A stretch of 51,296 nt of DNA from Clostridiales bacterium (GCA_031286385.1 JAITUJ010000021.1:1-51296), one strand, 5' to 3'. Shown: positions 1-7,575, counted from the stretch's first letter. The notes: generated from the sequence alone by a model not told the origin. Numbers and translations: made by a program.

Positions 1-1183
1 TTGATGCATCACAGTCAAAATATGCGCCCAAAAAGTGAACACGTTTTTCGTCATACACTGTACCAATATACTTATTGACCGTGCGAGCTTTCTTCATGAT
101 ATGAATGCCTTGTGGTCTAACGGAAAGCGATACCATTGATTGCACTTTGCTACCCTCCACACTTTGAACGGTAAACTCATATTCATCAACCAAAACCCGC
201 ATTTCATAATAGTCACCTTTAAAAATGCTGTTAATGACCTTACCATCAAAACTGCCCTTACCAACTTCACCTATCAATAAATCTTCTGGACGTATAACTA
301 AGTCCACTTTTTCATCTTTTGCAAAGCCTTTGTCGCTACAATGGATTATTTTGTCCATAACACTGACTTTAAAGTCAGCTACCATTATGCCCGATAAAAT
401 GTTACTCTCTCCTATAAAGTCAGCAACATAGGCATTTTGAGGTTCATCATATATCTTCTTTGGAGTGCCTACTTGATGAATCACTCCATCGCGCATCACC
501 ACAACGGTATCCGACATTGTCAATGCTTCTTCTTGGTCATGTGTTACGTATAAAAAAGTAATACCCAAATTGCGATGCATATTTTTCAATTCAACTTGCA
601 TCTCTTTTCTCATCTTCAAATCCAACGCGCCTAGTGGCTCATCTAATAGTAAAACTTTGGGTTCCAAAACTAACGCTCTTGCAATGGCAACTCTCTGTTG
701 CTGACCACCCGACAAAGTATCAATGTGTCTATGTTCGTAACCCTCTAAACCAACTATTTTTAGTCCATGTCTGACCTTTTCGTCTATTTCTGATTTAGTC
801 AACCTTACTGGCTTGTCCTGCCCAGTTTTAACTTTTCTTTTAAGTTTCAAACCAAATGCTATATTTTTGTATACATTGAGATGAGGGAACAGTGCATACT
901 TTTGAAAAACTGTATTGATATTTCTCTTATTGGGTTGTGTGTCCGTCATATCCACACCCTCAATGAATATTTGACCACTTGTTGGAGCTTCAAATCCAGC
1001 TATCATACGCAACAGAGTAGTTTTGCCACAACCAGACGGACCCAAAAGCGTCACAAACTCACCTCGCCTAACCTTTAAATTGACATCATCAACCGCAGTA
1101 TTTCCGTCAAACTGTTTTACAATATTTTTAACCTCTATAATGGTATCAAACTTTTTACTTGTGACACTTACTTTATCTGCCAT
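1..1183 (-). CDS. potA: Spermidine/putrescine ABC transporter ATP-binding protein PotA (3' end cut by window)
   Basis: ATPase that energises import of polyamines through PotBC with binding protein PotD. The frame is open from the ATG at 1183 to the window edge, so the C-terminus is missing. Visible motifs are Walker [10 protein letters not shown] (about residue 45), signature [15 protein letters not shown], Walker [12 protein letters not shown] and the switch histidine in THDQEEAL. After the ATPase core come FIGESNIL and [10 protein letters not shown], typical of PotA and its TOBE-like C-terminal domain. MalK/UgpC-type sugar ATPases share the core but fit these C-terminal motifs less well. 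The start has a good ribosome binding site (TTAGGAGATAAGTT). A consensus promoter lies about 130 bp upstream, leaving a leader of roughly 120 nt. potB, potC and potD would be expected to follow outside the window. Confidence 0.85.
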   Translation of the reverse strand, partial: MADKVSVTSKKFDTIIEVKNIVKQFDGNTAVDDVNLKVRRGEFVTLLGPSGCGKTTLLRMIAGFEAPTSGQIFIEGVDMTDTQPNKRNINTVFQKYALFPHLNVYKNIAFGLKLKRKVKTGQDKPVRLTKSEIDEKVRHGLKIVGLEGYEHRHIDTLSGGQQQRVAIARALVLEPKVLLLDEPLGALDLKMRKEMQVELKNMHRNLGITFLYVTHDQEEALTMSDTVVVMRDGVIHQVGTPKKIYDEPQNAYVADFIGESNILSGIMVADFKVSVMDKIIHCSDKGFAKDEKVDLVIRPEDLLIGEVGKGSFDGKVINSIFKGDYYEMRVLVDEYEFTVQSVEGSKVQSMVSLSVRPQGIHIMKKARTVNKYIGTVYDEKRVHFLGAYFDCDAS

Positions 1184-1310
1184 AACTTATCTCCTAACTT
1201 AAAGCAATCATTTTTACACTGTAACAAAAAAGTCCACAAATGCACGCACGGTGCACCCACAGACAATTCATTGACTTTGAAATATTAAAAATACATAAAA
1301 GTCTACCGCT

Positions 1311-1339
1311 ATTATAAAATATGCAAAATAATATGTCAA
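1311..1339 (-). promoter_or_regulatory. Consensus promoter for potA
   Basis: Read on the minus strand, TTGACA (1334-1339) and TATAAT (1311-1316) are separated by exactly 17 bp. The roughly 120-nt leader between it and potA contains a locally GC-rich segment (about 1232-1256) with a TGCAC/GTGCA inverted repeat in otherwise AT-rich DNA, which could fold as a small regulatory hairpin. Confidence 0.75.
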
Positions 1340-1370
1340 GCGTTTTATCAAACATTTTTTTGTACTTTAT

Positions 1371-1400
1371 TTGTATAGTTTTTGTTATTTTGAGTATACT
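1371..1400 (+). promoter_or_regulatory. Promoter for the small Lys/Ser/Asn-rich protein
   Basis: TTGTAT (1371-1376), an 18-bp spacer and TATACT (1395-1400) lie just upstream of the AAAAAGGAG ribosome binding site at about 1407-1413. It is divergent from the potA promoter. The leader would be only about 15 nt. Confidence 0.5.
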
Positions 1401-1421
1401 AATGTAAAAAGGAGACTATTT

Positions 1422-1700
1422 ATGGCAACGGACAAAAGTTACAACACAATGAAGACTGACAGCGCGCAGTCTGTAAGCGACAGAACAAGTAATTCTGGTA
1501 ACGCGAAAAACAAAGCTAGCAAAGCTAGATCAAAAGCGTCAAATGAAAATGACTATAAAAACAAGGAGGCAGATAACAATGCCAATAGTACCAACAAGAC
1601 AGATGCTTCTAGCAAAAAAGGACCTATCTCTAAATCAGCTGATAGCTCTAAGACAAATAATAAGTCAAATAAAATGAGAACAGACAACTGCGATAAATAG
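1422..1700 (+). CDS. Small Lys/Ser/Asn-rich disordered protein
   Basis: No family recognised. The product is 92 residues, begins MATDKSYNTMK, and is almost entirely Lys, Ser, Asn, Ala, Asp and Thr, with no hydrophobic core, signal peptide or membrane segment, so it is predicted to be intrinsically disordered and basic. Repetitive bits such as KNKASKARSKAS recall histone H1-like or ribosomal-protein tails. The ATG at 1422 was chosen over a longer upstream frame because AAAAAGGAG sits 8 bases before it. A promoter, ribosome binding site and hairpin terminator (1728-1761) frame the ORF exactly, which argues for a real, independently transcribed gene. It stands alone on the plus strand between potA and ssb. 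A role in binding nucleic acid is possible but is only inferred from charge. Confidence 0.6.
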   Translation: MATDKSYNTMKTDSAQSVSDRTSNSGNAKNKASKARSKASNENDYKNKEADNNANSTNKTDASSKKGPISKSADSSKTNNKSNKMRTDNCDK

Positions 1701-1727
1701 TATTGACATGAATATTACTTAAAGCGT

Positions 1728-1761
1728 AAAAAAGCCTTGCAAAAAATTTGCAAGGCTTTTT
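1728..1761. terminator. Bidirectional rho-independent terminator
   Basis: Inverted repeat AAAAGCCTTGCAAA / TTTGCAAGGCTTTT with short A/T runs on both sides, 28 bp after the stop of the small plus-strand gene. T-runs on both strands mean it can also stop minus-strand transcripts coming from ssb. Confidence 0.8.
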
Positions 1762-1775
1762 GACAAATAAAAAGG

Positions 1776-1802
1776 TTAAAAGTTTTTAATAAAAACTTTT
1801 AA
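1776..1802 (-). terminator. AT-rich hairpin downstream of ssb
   Basis: A perfect 13-bp inverted repeat (TTAAAAGTTTTTA at 1776-1788 and its complement at 1790-1802) with a 1-nt centre lies just past the ssb stop. It is wholly A/T apart from one C/G pair, so it would be a weak terminator, backed up by the stronger hairpin at 1728-1761. Confidence 0.45.
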
Positions 1803-1828
1803 AAACAAATTAGAGAAGTATTAAAAAT

Positions 1829-2569
1829 TTAAGCATTGTCCTTTTTTTCATCTAAAACGACACTTTGAGGTAACATGATATCACTTGCAAATGCAGCATC
1901 AGCAAACAAGCGGTTCACTTGCTGTACAACAGAGGTTTGATTGTCCATACTGACCAAACTAATTTTATTTATGCTAACTTCATACGCAACTTTTGAAACA
2001 GATTGATTATCAGACAATCTTTTCACATATTCTCTTGACTGTATGCGTCCCAATATCGTCAATTTTTGCCCAACCTGAATATCTCGCACAAACCGAGCAT
2101 TGCGCCCCCATGCAATGCATGGTATATAGTCTGACTTATTGTATGAACGGTTAACTGCCAATAACATGTCACATATCTCTCTGCTAAAAGGTGTCGTACG
2201 ATAAACAGGTGGTTTGCAAATGTAGCCCTTTAACTCAACAACATTTGGATTGGACTCTACTGCTTCTACAAAATCTCTAACAAAAACTGTCAGCATAAGT
2301 TTTGAGCGATTTTCTATTATTTTATTATAACTTCTAAACTGACCTGTCAAAGCTATCGTTGCACCTGTCTGTAAATTTATATCTTTCAACAACCTTTCTG
2401 ACACAGTAACAGGCAAAATGTCTTTCATATCTGACAGCCTTGACACTTCCAACAAGAACTCATAAAATTGCTCATCATACAATTCGTGACTAAAAACTGG
2501 CTGGCTAACTACTTGCCCATATAAATAAACTTTGTTATTTTCTAATAATAATGTTTCTTTATTGTTCAT
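1829..2569 (-). CDS. ssb: Tandem OB-fold single-stranded DNA-binding protein
   Basis: Single-stranded DNA-binding protein of the two-OB-fold type found in Clostridia. OB 1 (about residues 8-105) contains LEVSRLSD, ILPVTVSERL and GQFRSYNK. OB 2 (about 106-205) contains GYICKPPVYRTTPFSREI, SDYIPCIAWGRNARF and LGRIQSREY. It is 246 residues, longer than canonical SSB (about 150-180), and ends DEKKDNA rather than with the usual acidic SSB tail DDDIPF. That suggests a second, specialised SSB rather than the replication one. The ATG at 2569 was chosen because GGGGGAAAT precedes it; a TTG 15 bases upstream would destroy that site. It is preceded by the NodB-like gene with a 46-bp gap, so the two are probably cotranscribed. 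Confidence 0.8.
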   Translation of the reverse strand: MNNKETLLLENNKVYLYGQVVSQPVFSHELYDEQFYEFLLEVSRLSDMKDILPVTVSERLLKDINLQTGATIALTGQFRSYNKIIENRSKLMLTVFVRDFVEAVESNPNVVELKGYICKPPVYRTTPFSREICDMLLAVNRSYNKSDYIPCIAWGRNARFVRDIQVGQKLTILGRIQSREYVKRLSDNQSVSKVAYEVSINKISLVSMDNQTSVVQQVNRLFADAAFASDIMLPQSVVLDEKKDNA

Positions 2570-2615
2570 AAGAATTTCCCCCAAATTGCGAAAAAACGCA
2601 AACCTTTTACTTTAA

Positions 2616-3386
2616 TTATACCTCAAATTGTCTTCCATTGGCATCTAGTTTATAATTTTTCAAAAAAATCATATCACTCACTTTGGAAAACTCAAATCCT
2701 GCATTTTTAATACCTTCTATAATAGCCGGTAAACTTTTTAATACAAGTGTCATTTGATTGTCTAAAAGAATAATACTTCCTTTTTGAATGGACTTGATTA
2801 TATTAGTAGAAATTTGTTCTACCGTAGTATCTGCATCTAGTATAGGATTTATGTCAAATCCTATACTGTACAAGCCCAGCTTTTTTGCTACATTGAGAAC
2901 TTTACTGTTATAGTTATTCTGTGGTGCTCTAAAAAGTTTAACACTGTCATTTAAAGATTTAGACAAAATACCATTGGCTGTGGACAACTCTAACTCTATT
3001 TGGCTTGCTGACAATTTAGTCAAGTCCATTTTACTATTCGAGTGATTGCCTACTTCAATTTTATCAACATTAACCAACTTGTCCATAATTGCAGAGTTTG
3101 CATCTGCAAAATCACCAGAAACAAAAAAAGTACTCTCTACATCACACTCTTGTAAAATCTTAATAATATCATCAACAAAATCACCACTAGTGCTACTATT
3201 AAAAGTCAAAGCAACTTTCTTTTTTTGTGAAGCTACACTGTTTATGGGACTAGCACGGACAACAGGCAACCCTAAAACCATAGCAGCACCTTGCGTAAAT
3301 GCTATACAAGCCATCAATGTGCCAATTAGAAAAACAAAAATTGCTGTTAACTTGATTGACTTCTTTCTTATTATAACATATAACAC
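2616..3386 (-). CDS. NodB-fold (polysaccharide deacetylase-like) protein with lost catalytic motifs
   Basis: 256 residues with an N-terminal membrane anchor (about residues 11-40) and a NodB/PdaB-like domain (about 55-245). The five NodB motifs are recognisable by position but all are altered. The TFDDG position reads TFNSS (61-65), so the catalytic and metal-binding aspartates are gone. The HxxxH metal site keeps one His (EVGNHSNSK, 111-119) and has Lys for the second. The Arg-Pro-Pro loop reads FRAPQNNYN. The LLHD motif reads LLDN (207-210). The protein is therefore probably a catalytically inactive, membrane-anchored relative that binds glycan or plays a structural role. The start is GTG, supported by GTGAGGAATATTGAGTG. 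Upstream lies TTGACA-18 bp-TAAAAT. Confidence 0.7.
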   Translation of the reverse strand: MLYVIIRKKSIKLTAIFVFLIGTLMACIAFTQGAAMVLGLPVVRASPINSVASQKKKVALTFNSSTSGDFVDDIIKILQECDVESTFFVSGDFADANSAIMDKLVNVDKIEVGNHSNSKMDLTKLSASQIELELSTANGILSKSLNDSVKLFRAPQNNYNSKVLNVAKKLGLYSIGFDINPILDADTTVEQISTNIIKSIQKGSIILLDNQMTLVLKSLPAIIEGIKNAGFEFSKVSDMIFLKNYKLDANGRQFEV

Positions 3387-3434
3387 TCAATATTCCTCAC
3401 TTTTTTTATAAAATTTTTTGATAATTTTTAAAAT

Positions 3435-3464
3435 ATTTTAGATATTAAAATATTTATTTGTCAA
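3435..3464 (-). promoter_or_regulatory. Promoter for the NodB-like gene and ssb
   Basis: Minus strand TTGACA (3459-3464), an 18-bp spacer and TAAAAT (3435-3440), about 50 bp before the GTG start. Confidence 0.55.
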
Positions 3465-3739
3465 ATTGCTATTATTTTCATTATTTTTAATATTTAAATT
3501 AAATTACAATATATTGTATGTGCTTCAATATATAAATATAACAAGAAAGCAACGAACAAATGTTTATAAACATACATAAAAAATACTAAGACAAATTTCA
3601 TATTTTTTCAGAAATTCATTTCACGATAAATAAAAAGATTGTTATGTACCTAAACTTGAATCCACATGAATTTAATTGTCCAAGTTTTTGTAATCCCTTG
3701 CTCATTCCAAATGAAACAGTAGCACCTAGTATGCCTCAG
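3465..3739. other. Gene-free AT-rich stretch
   Basis: Very AT-rich DNA between the NodB-like promoter and a decayed gene. I see no open frame with a ribosome binding site, no RNA gene and no strong hairpin. Confidence 0.5.
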
Positions 3740-4117
3740 TAATTGCACCAATCAAAGCACCCATACCCACTTGACCCCGTTGATGTTGTCAAGCCATTTT
3801 GCACACCTTGTGTTGCTATACTTATGACAGCACCCATAATTGCTCCACCAACTACTCCACCTACTATCGCTCCTACTAGCCCTCCACTCACGCTCCTACT
3901 ATCGGGGCTGCAAGCCTACTGTCCATGCCACTGCGACTACAACTACTACTTCTGCGACTACCCATCTCAACCACTTTGAACACTCTCCATCTTCATCTGC
4001 CATGTTGATGAGGTGTTTAGACAATATGCATAGAGATTTAGCCCATTGATTTGCTCTTGACTTATCCAATACATTTATACTAATCTTGATTGCCTGCCTA
4101 CTTATGGGTAGTACCAA
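3740..4117 (-). pseudogene. Decayed gene with glycine-zipper segment
   Basis: Two minus-strand frames together look like one broken gene. The upstream part (4117 to about 3900) reads through KHLINMADEDGECSKWLRW and then a Val/Ala-rich hydrophobic run. A second frame (about 3880 to 3740) continues with GGLVGAIVGGVVGGAIMGA, a glycine-zipper membrane segment, and ends near GCFDWCNY. A frameshift and stop codons near 3880-3900 separate them. Hydrophobic segments followed by glycine zippers are common in the middle of large secreted polymorphic toxins and of some phage or bacteriocin proteins. Nothing on either side extends the frame, so this looks like a remnant. Identity with a toxin family is only a guess. 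Confidence 0.4.
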
Positions 4118-4130
4118 CGGGATTTTAGAT

Positions 4131-4206
4131 AGTACAGACTAATATTTGCAACATAGCAATAAGCTTATAGTACAGACTAATATTTGCAACATAGCAATAA
4201 GCTTTG
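4131..4206. repeat. Two-copy 38-bp tandem direct repeat
   Basis: The unit beginning AGTACAGACTAATATTTGCA occurs at 4131-4168 and again at 4169-4206, differing only in the last two or three bases. It follows the decayed gene and precedes a small ORF. It looks like a recent tandem duplication rather than a CRISPR repeat, as there is no spacer between copies. Confidence 0.85.
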
Positions 4207-4231
4207 CGATACCTTATTGAATTTAGGTTGC

Positions 4232-4474
4232 TTATGTGTCTTTGCTTTGTTTTGATGGACTACTCTTACTGTCCGTAAGAACTTCAATAACTTTATACTT
4301 CTCCTTTACACTATCATAACCAATTTTTACCCTATCCCCTTTTTTGCAATTCACTTGATCTACTTTACATATAACTTTTTTTAATTTTGGTATTTCAACT
4401 TTTATTTTATATATAATATCCTCTCCCCCATACGGAGAAATAATGCACACACAATAGAAATGGGAATCCACCAT
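4232..4474 (-). CDS. Small hypothetical protein
   Basis: 80-residue frame starting MVDSHFYCV and ending in a Ser/Lys-rich tail. Its centre (VEIPKLKKVICKVDQ, KKGDRVKIGYD, YKVIEVL) alternates like a small beta-barrel such as an OB or SH3 fold, but I recognise no family. No convincing ribosome binding site precedes the ATG. In neighbouring frames just upstream, about 4475-4610, there is a membrane-like stretch (VLWWIPISIVCALFLRMGE) and a lysine-rich coil, separated by a run of eight A and a run of five G. The ORF may therefore be the surviving C-terminus of a longer, frameshifted membrane protein. Confidence 0.35.
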   Translation of the reverse strand: MVDSHFYCVCIISPYGGEDIIYKIKVEIPKLKKVICKVDQVNCKKGDRVKIGYDSVKEKYKVIEVLTDSKSSPSKQSKDT

Positions 4475-4666
4475 AGTACAGTGGATCTTTTAATTACTAA
4501 TCCTGTAAAAAACTCATCAAATTTAGCTTCTATTTTTTTTCTTTCTTCGCTTTACTCTTGTTCAAATGCTTCTCGTACCTATTTACTTTCTTATTTTTCA
4601 AATTAACTTATCACTCCTCTCATAACATTTATGTACTCCATCATTTATAAATAATGTGAAACTACT
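4475..4666. other. Gene-poor stretch with broken frames
   Basis: Minus-strand frames here look like remnants (a Lys-rich segment near 4530-4600 interrupted at a poly-A run) but none is intact. No RNA gene or clear regulatory site is visible. Confidence 0.4.
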
Positions 4667-4801
4667 TTAAAATATATTTTGATACTTAAAAATGTTACGA
4701 CCTAAACTTTTTATTGAGCTTAAAAAAATACCACCTACAATTTGACTTATTGCTGTCTTGTTTAAAGCAACTAGTGCTTTAAACAGTTTCCATTTTGTCA
4801 A
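4667..4801 (-). CDS. Possible 44-residue cationic amphipathic peptide
   Basis: A frame open from inside the upstream gene down to a TAA at 4667 would, from a TTG at 4801, encode a 44-residue peptide starting MTKWKLFKALVALNK and ending KYQNIF. It has five Lys and one Arg and no acidic residues, with hydrophobic residues spaced as in an amphipathic helix and a central IVGGIF hinge. That profile resembles leaderless bacteriocins or small membrane-active toxins. Support for translation is weak: the start would be TTG (or GTG at 4807), with AAGAGAAG about 5 bases upstream of the TTG. It follows the COG2426 gene on the same strand. A perfect 8-bp inverted repeat (4761-4768 / 4776-4783) lies within it. 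It could equally be a chance frame or a remnant. Confidence 0.25.
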   Translation of the reverse strand: MTKWKLFKALVALNKTAISQIVGGIFLSSIKSLGRNIFKYQNIF

Positions 4802-4856
4802 GTTCACTTCTCTTGCAAACCCTCCATTAGTATAGTTAGATGCACTATTTTTAAGT

Positions 4857-5555
4857 TTATATATTTCTTTGTTTTTGATTTTTAAATAATTTAATGCAAA
4901 AAACTATCAAGGCGAGCAAAGCAATAAAAAGCATAGACATCAACAATAAATCTAGGTAATCACCCAATATTAAAGTCAGTACTAAAATAATCAAACCTCC
5001 TAAAATAGTACTAAAAAAAATAGCTAACAGAGCAATCCAAAACTTTGTTTTCATCAACACTGCAACCGCTGTCGCTGTCCAAACACCAGTCATTGGGATA
5101 GGTACGGCACACAAAAGAAATACAATAAAAAATTTACGAACACTATTTTTTTGCGTTGCACTTATGTACAGTTGGTCAGCTTTGCAAAAATAATCTGCGT
5201 TTAGCTCATTTGCTGTATCTTTTAACTGAATATCTTGCCGTCCAACTGAATTATTATCAAATTTCAATGAAAATAAATACTCTAACCGATTAAAAAACCA
5301 CCTAGTGACAATCCACTTCTTACCAATAAAAATCACAGGTTTCCACAAAAACAACAATAATACACCCAATAAAAGCTGTCCCAAAATAGCCATCCAAAAT
5401 GTGGGCCACAAACCAAAACCAAGCAATCTACCAAAAGGAAGCGCTCCTTTCATCTCCAAAATCGGAACACAAGCAACTAAAAAAATTGCAAATGGAACAT
5501 TGCCGTTTACCAACGACAAAATTGCATTGGCTATTTGATTTGCCACTTCTTTCAT
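4857..5555 (-). CDS. COG2426-type small multidrug export-like membrane protein
   Basis: 232-residue integral membrane protein of the putative small multi-drug export family (Pfam Sm_multidrug_ex, COG2426). The two family hallmarks are visible: LEMKGALPFG in the N-terminal half and PIPMTGVWTATAVAVLM in the C-terminal half, an inverted-repeat arrangement of re-entrant Glu/Pro-Gly loops with hydrophobic helices around them. A charged cytoplasmic insert of about 60 residues separates the halves. The function of this family is not firmly established. The ATG overlaps the nusG stop in ATGA, so translation is probably coupled and the gene belongs to the rpmG-secE-nusG transcript, an unusual position. 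Confidence 0.8.
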   Translation of the reverse strand: MKEVANQIANAILSLVNGNVPFAIFLVACVPILEMKGALPFGRLLGFGLWPTFWMAILGQLLLGVLLLFLWKPVIFIGKKWIVTRWFFNRLEYLFSLKFDNNSVGRQDIQLKDTANELNADYFCKADQLYISATQKNSVRKFFIVFLLCAVPIPMTGVWTATAVAVLMKTKFWIALLAIFFSTILGGLIILVLTLILGDYLDLLLMSMLFIALLALIVFCIKLFKNQKQRNI

Positions 5556-6205
5556 AAAGCTTTTTCTATCTGAAACAATTCTATGTCTACATCGGTAAGG
5601 CGACCAAACATATTCACTTTAATCTTAGCCTTGCCAGAAGCCGTATCCAACGAAGAAACTGTTCCTTCAAAGCCTTCCAAACTCCCCATAATAATACGAA
5701 CATTGTCACCGACAGCTAAGTCAGTATCCACAACGACGGTTACATCAAGACGCATTTTCTTTATCTCATCTTCGCTCAAAGGCAAAGGACGCCCTTGTGG
5801 ACCTACAAAACCAGTTATACCTCTTGTCCTTGTAATCATGTGCCACATACTGTTATCATAATCCATTTTTACAAAGACATAACTAGGGTACATCCTTCGC
5901 TTTACCAATTTTCTTTTACCGTTGCTCTTTTCTTCAACGACATCTTCTGTGGGGATTGTAATTTTTAATAGCCTTTCTTGCAAATTGTTTTTTTCAAAAA
6001 CTCTCTCCAAGTTTTCTTTAACAATAGATTCATACCCACTATAAGTATGCAAAATATACCAATGTGGAGAATGCTTAGCAGCAGCAATTTTTGTGCTGTC
6101 GTGAGCTGCAACAGGCTCATAAGCAGTGTCTAAATTTTCATTATTTTCGCTCACTTTATCGCTTTGCCTATTATCTATGTTTTGTGTCAGTTGACTATCT
6201 TTCAT
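5552..6205 (-). CDS. nusG: Transcription termination/antitermination factor NusG
   Basis: Binds RNA polymerase, suppresses pausing, and links transcription to translation or Rho. The NGN domain is clear (HWYILHTYSGYE, RRMYPSYVFVKM, TRGITGFVG), followed by a linker and the KOW domain (VGDNVRIIMGSLEGFEGTV, KVNMFGRLTDVDIE). At 217 residues it carries an N-terminal acidic and polar tail of about 45 residues before HWYILH, longer than in B. subtilis. The ATG at 6205 was preferred to GTG at 6208; AGG from the end of secE serves as ribosome binding site. It is in a tight cluster with secE upstream. rplK and rplA, usual downstream partners in Firmicutes, are absent; a COG2426 gene follows instead. 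Confidence 0.95.
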   Translation of the reverse strand: MKDSQLTQNIDNRQSDKVSENNENLDTAYEPVAAHDSTKIAAAKHSPHWYILHTYSGYESIVKENLERVFEKNNLQERLLKITIPTEDVVEEKSNGKRKLVKRRMYPSYVFVKMDYDNSMWHMITRTRGITGFVGPQGRPLPLSEDEIKKMRLDVTVVVDTDLAVGDNVRIIMGSLEGFEGTVSSLDTASGKAKIKVNMFGRLTDVDIELFQIEKAL

Positions 6206-6210
6206 CACTT

Positions 6211-6432
6211 TTACCTATGCAGACCCTTTGTAAGCAGCTCGTACAGATAGCCCAACAAAGAATCAACTCCAACTAAAACGATTAGAAAAAACAAAACAAC
6301 GGCTATTACAATACCAGTAGACTTTACCACAGTCTTAAAAGACGGCCATGAAACCTTTTTGAGTTCGCCTATTGTTTCTCTAATCCTTGTCCAAATTGAC
6401 TTGCGTTCTTTTTTTACAACCTGTTGAGCCAT
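6211..6432 (-). CDS. secE: Preprotein translocase subunit SecE
   Basis: 73-residue single-span SecE of the Gram-positive type. A basic, amphipathic N-terminal helix (VVKKERKSIWTRIRETIGELKKV) carries the conserved WPS motif (VSWPSFKTV), followed by one membrane helix (about residues 40-62). It clamps SecY in the translocon. Its ATG overlaps the rpmG stop codon in TAATG, and nusG begins a few bases after its stop, so the three are translationally coupled. Confidence 0.95.
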   Translation of the reverse strand: MAQQVVKKERKSIWTRIRETIGELKKVSWPSFKTVVKSTGIVIAVVLFFLIVLVGVDSLLGYLYELLTKGLHR

Positions 6433-6581
6433 TACTTTGTCTCCTTATGAGCTGTATGTTTTTTACAAAACCGACAATACTTGCTAAGTTCTAACCTATC
6501 TGGGTCATTTTTCTTATTTTTAAAATTGTCATAATTACGCTGTTTGCACTCTCCACAAGCAAGAGTAATTTTTGTTCTCAT
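6432..6581 (-). CDS. rpmG: Ribosomal protein L33
   Basis: 49 residues starting [17 protein letters not shown]. Two CxxC pairs (CGEC near residue 9 and CRFC near residue 38) identify the zinc-binding form of bL33. GAGGGTG precedes the ATG. The stop codon overlaps the secE ATG. It is first in the rpmG-secE-nusG-COG2426 unit, downstream of a consensus promoter and a leader hairpin. Confidence 0.93.
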   Translation of the reverse strand: MRTKITLACGECKQRNYDNFKNKKNDPDRLELSKYCRFCKKHTAHKETK

Positions 6582-6601
6582 GATTTCACCCTCAAAAAAT
6601 A

Positions 6602-6629
6602 CTTACTAGCCTTAAAACAGACTAGTAAG
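6602..6629 (-). promoter_or_regulatory. Leader hairpin of the rpmG-secE-nusG operon
   Basis: Perfect 8-bp inverted repeat (CTTACTAG at 6602-6609, CTAGTAAG at 6622-6629) with a 12-nt loop, between the -10 box and the rpmG ribosome binding site. In the mRNA it is followed by TATTTTTT, so it could act as an attenuator or as a 5' stabilising structure. Confidence 0.5.
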
Positions 6630-6641
6630 AATACCAATGAC

Positions 6642-6671
6642 ATTATACCACAACACAACATCAAATGTCAA
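6642..6671 (-). promoter_or_regulatory. Consensus promoter for rpmG-secE-nusG
   Basis: Minus strand TTGACA (6666-6671), 18-bp spacer, TATAAT (6642-6647) with the extended context TGTGGTATAAT. Confidence 0.85.
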
Positions 6672-6721
6672 CAAGTTTGATTAATTTTTTTGAACATATT
6701 TTGTCTTTCAAATTCACATTA

Positions 6722-6738
6722 AATTTTGCTACAAAATT
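6722..6738 (-). terminator. Weak hairpin after kduI
   Basis: AATTTTG-CTA-CAAAATT, a 7-bp AT-rich stem just past the kduI stop; possible weak end of the pectin operon. No strong T-run follows. Confidence 0.3.
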
Positions 6739-6741
6739 GGT

Positions 6742-7575
6742 TTATCTCATTTCACTTGCCTTAACAACATCCATATCATCGTACTGTTGATTTTCGCCAC
6801 ACATAGCCCAAACAAAACTGTAATTTTTTGTACCGACACCGCTGTGAATAGACCAACTGGGAGAAATCACTGCTTGATTATTTTGCACTGTTATGTGCCT
6901 AGTTTGTGTGGGCTGACCCATAAAGTGAAAGACCGCTTGACCTTCTTTTATATCAGTGTACAGGTACACTTCCATACGGCGATCGTGTGTGTGGCAAGGC
7001 ATAGTATTCCAAACACTGCCATCATCTAATACAGTAAAACCCATAGCCAACTGGCATGACTTTACACATTCGGGCAAAATATATTGGTATATACACCGAC
7101 AATTACATTCTGATTGACTGCCTAAAACTTTTTTTATCGCTTGTTTTTGCGTAATCAAAGATGTGTCACAGTATTTGTGAGCGGGAGCAGATGCCAAATA
7201 AAAATTGGCATCATCATCTGTCGTACTCTCAAAAACCAGTTCTTTTGCTCCCAACCCAACATACAAACAGTCTAGTTTGTTTAGTATATATACAATGCCG
7301 TCTACTGTTATTCTGCCTTGTCCACCCAAATTGAGTACTCCCAACTCTCTCCTTTCAAGAAACCCATTGGACTTAAGTTGTTCAAAACGCCCTTTGAGTT
7401 CCAATTTTTTTGTTTTTAAAGGGACAACGCCACCAAATATTATTCTGTCATTAAAAGAATAATGCAAACTTATTTGCCCTTTTACAAAAATATCTGTGAC
7501 CAAAAAGTCGTTGTAAATGCGTGTAGTGTCATAACTTTTAAAATCTTCTGGATTTGTAGATTGATAAATTTTCAT
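6742..7575 (-). CDS. kduI: 5-keto 4-deoxyuronate isomerase KduI
   Basis: Cytoplasmic isomerase turning 5-keto-4-deoxyuronate (DKI, from unsaturated galacturonides) into 2,5-diketo-3-deoxygluconate, the KduD substrate. At 277 residues it has full family length. Characteristic blocks are ASAPAHKYCDTS, RCIYQYILPE, SCQLAMGFTVL, WNTMPCHTHDRRMEVYLY (cupin zinc ligands in the CHTH region), FHFMGQPTQTRHI, and SPSWSIHSGVGTKNYSFVW near the C-terminus. The ATG has GGGAG 5 bases upstream. It is last in the run of pectin genes, directly after kduD. Confidence 0.95.
   Translation of the reverse strand: MKIYQSTNPEDFKSYDTTRIYNDFLVTDIFVKGQISLHYSFNDRIIFGGVVPLKTKKLELKGRFEQLKSNGFLERRELGVLNLGGQGRITVDGIVYILNKLDCLYVGLGAKELVFESTTDDDANFYLASAPAHKYCDTSLITQKQAIKKVLGSQSECNCRCIYQYILPECVKSCQLAMGFTVLDDGSVWNTMPCHTHDRRMEVYLYTDIKEGQAVFHFMGQPTQTRHITVQNNQAVISPSWSIHSGVGTKNYSFVWAMCGENQQYDDMDVVKASEMR

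Noticed and set aside
1..1183. Sugar importer ATPase (MalK/UgpC/MsmX) serving the pectin lipoprotein
   Set aside because: The C-terminal motifs FIGESNIL and IRPEDLLIG fit PotA better, and the gene lies 20 kb from the lipoprotein with a separate promoter.
4131..4206. Insertion sequence ends or attachment site
   Set aside because: The 38-bp copies are tandem direct repeats with no transposase or integrase nearby and no inverted ends.
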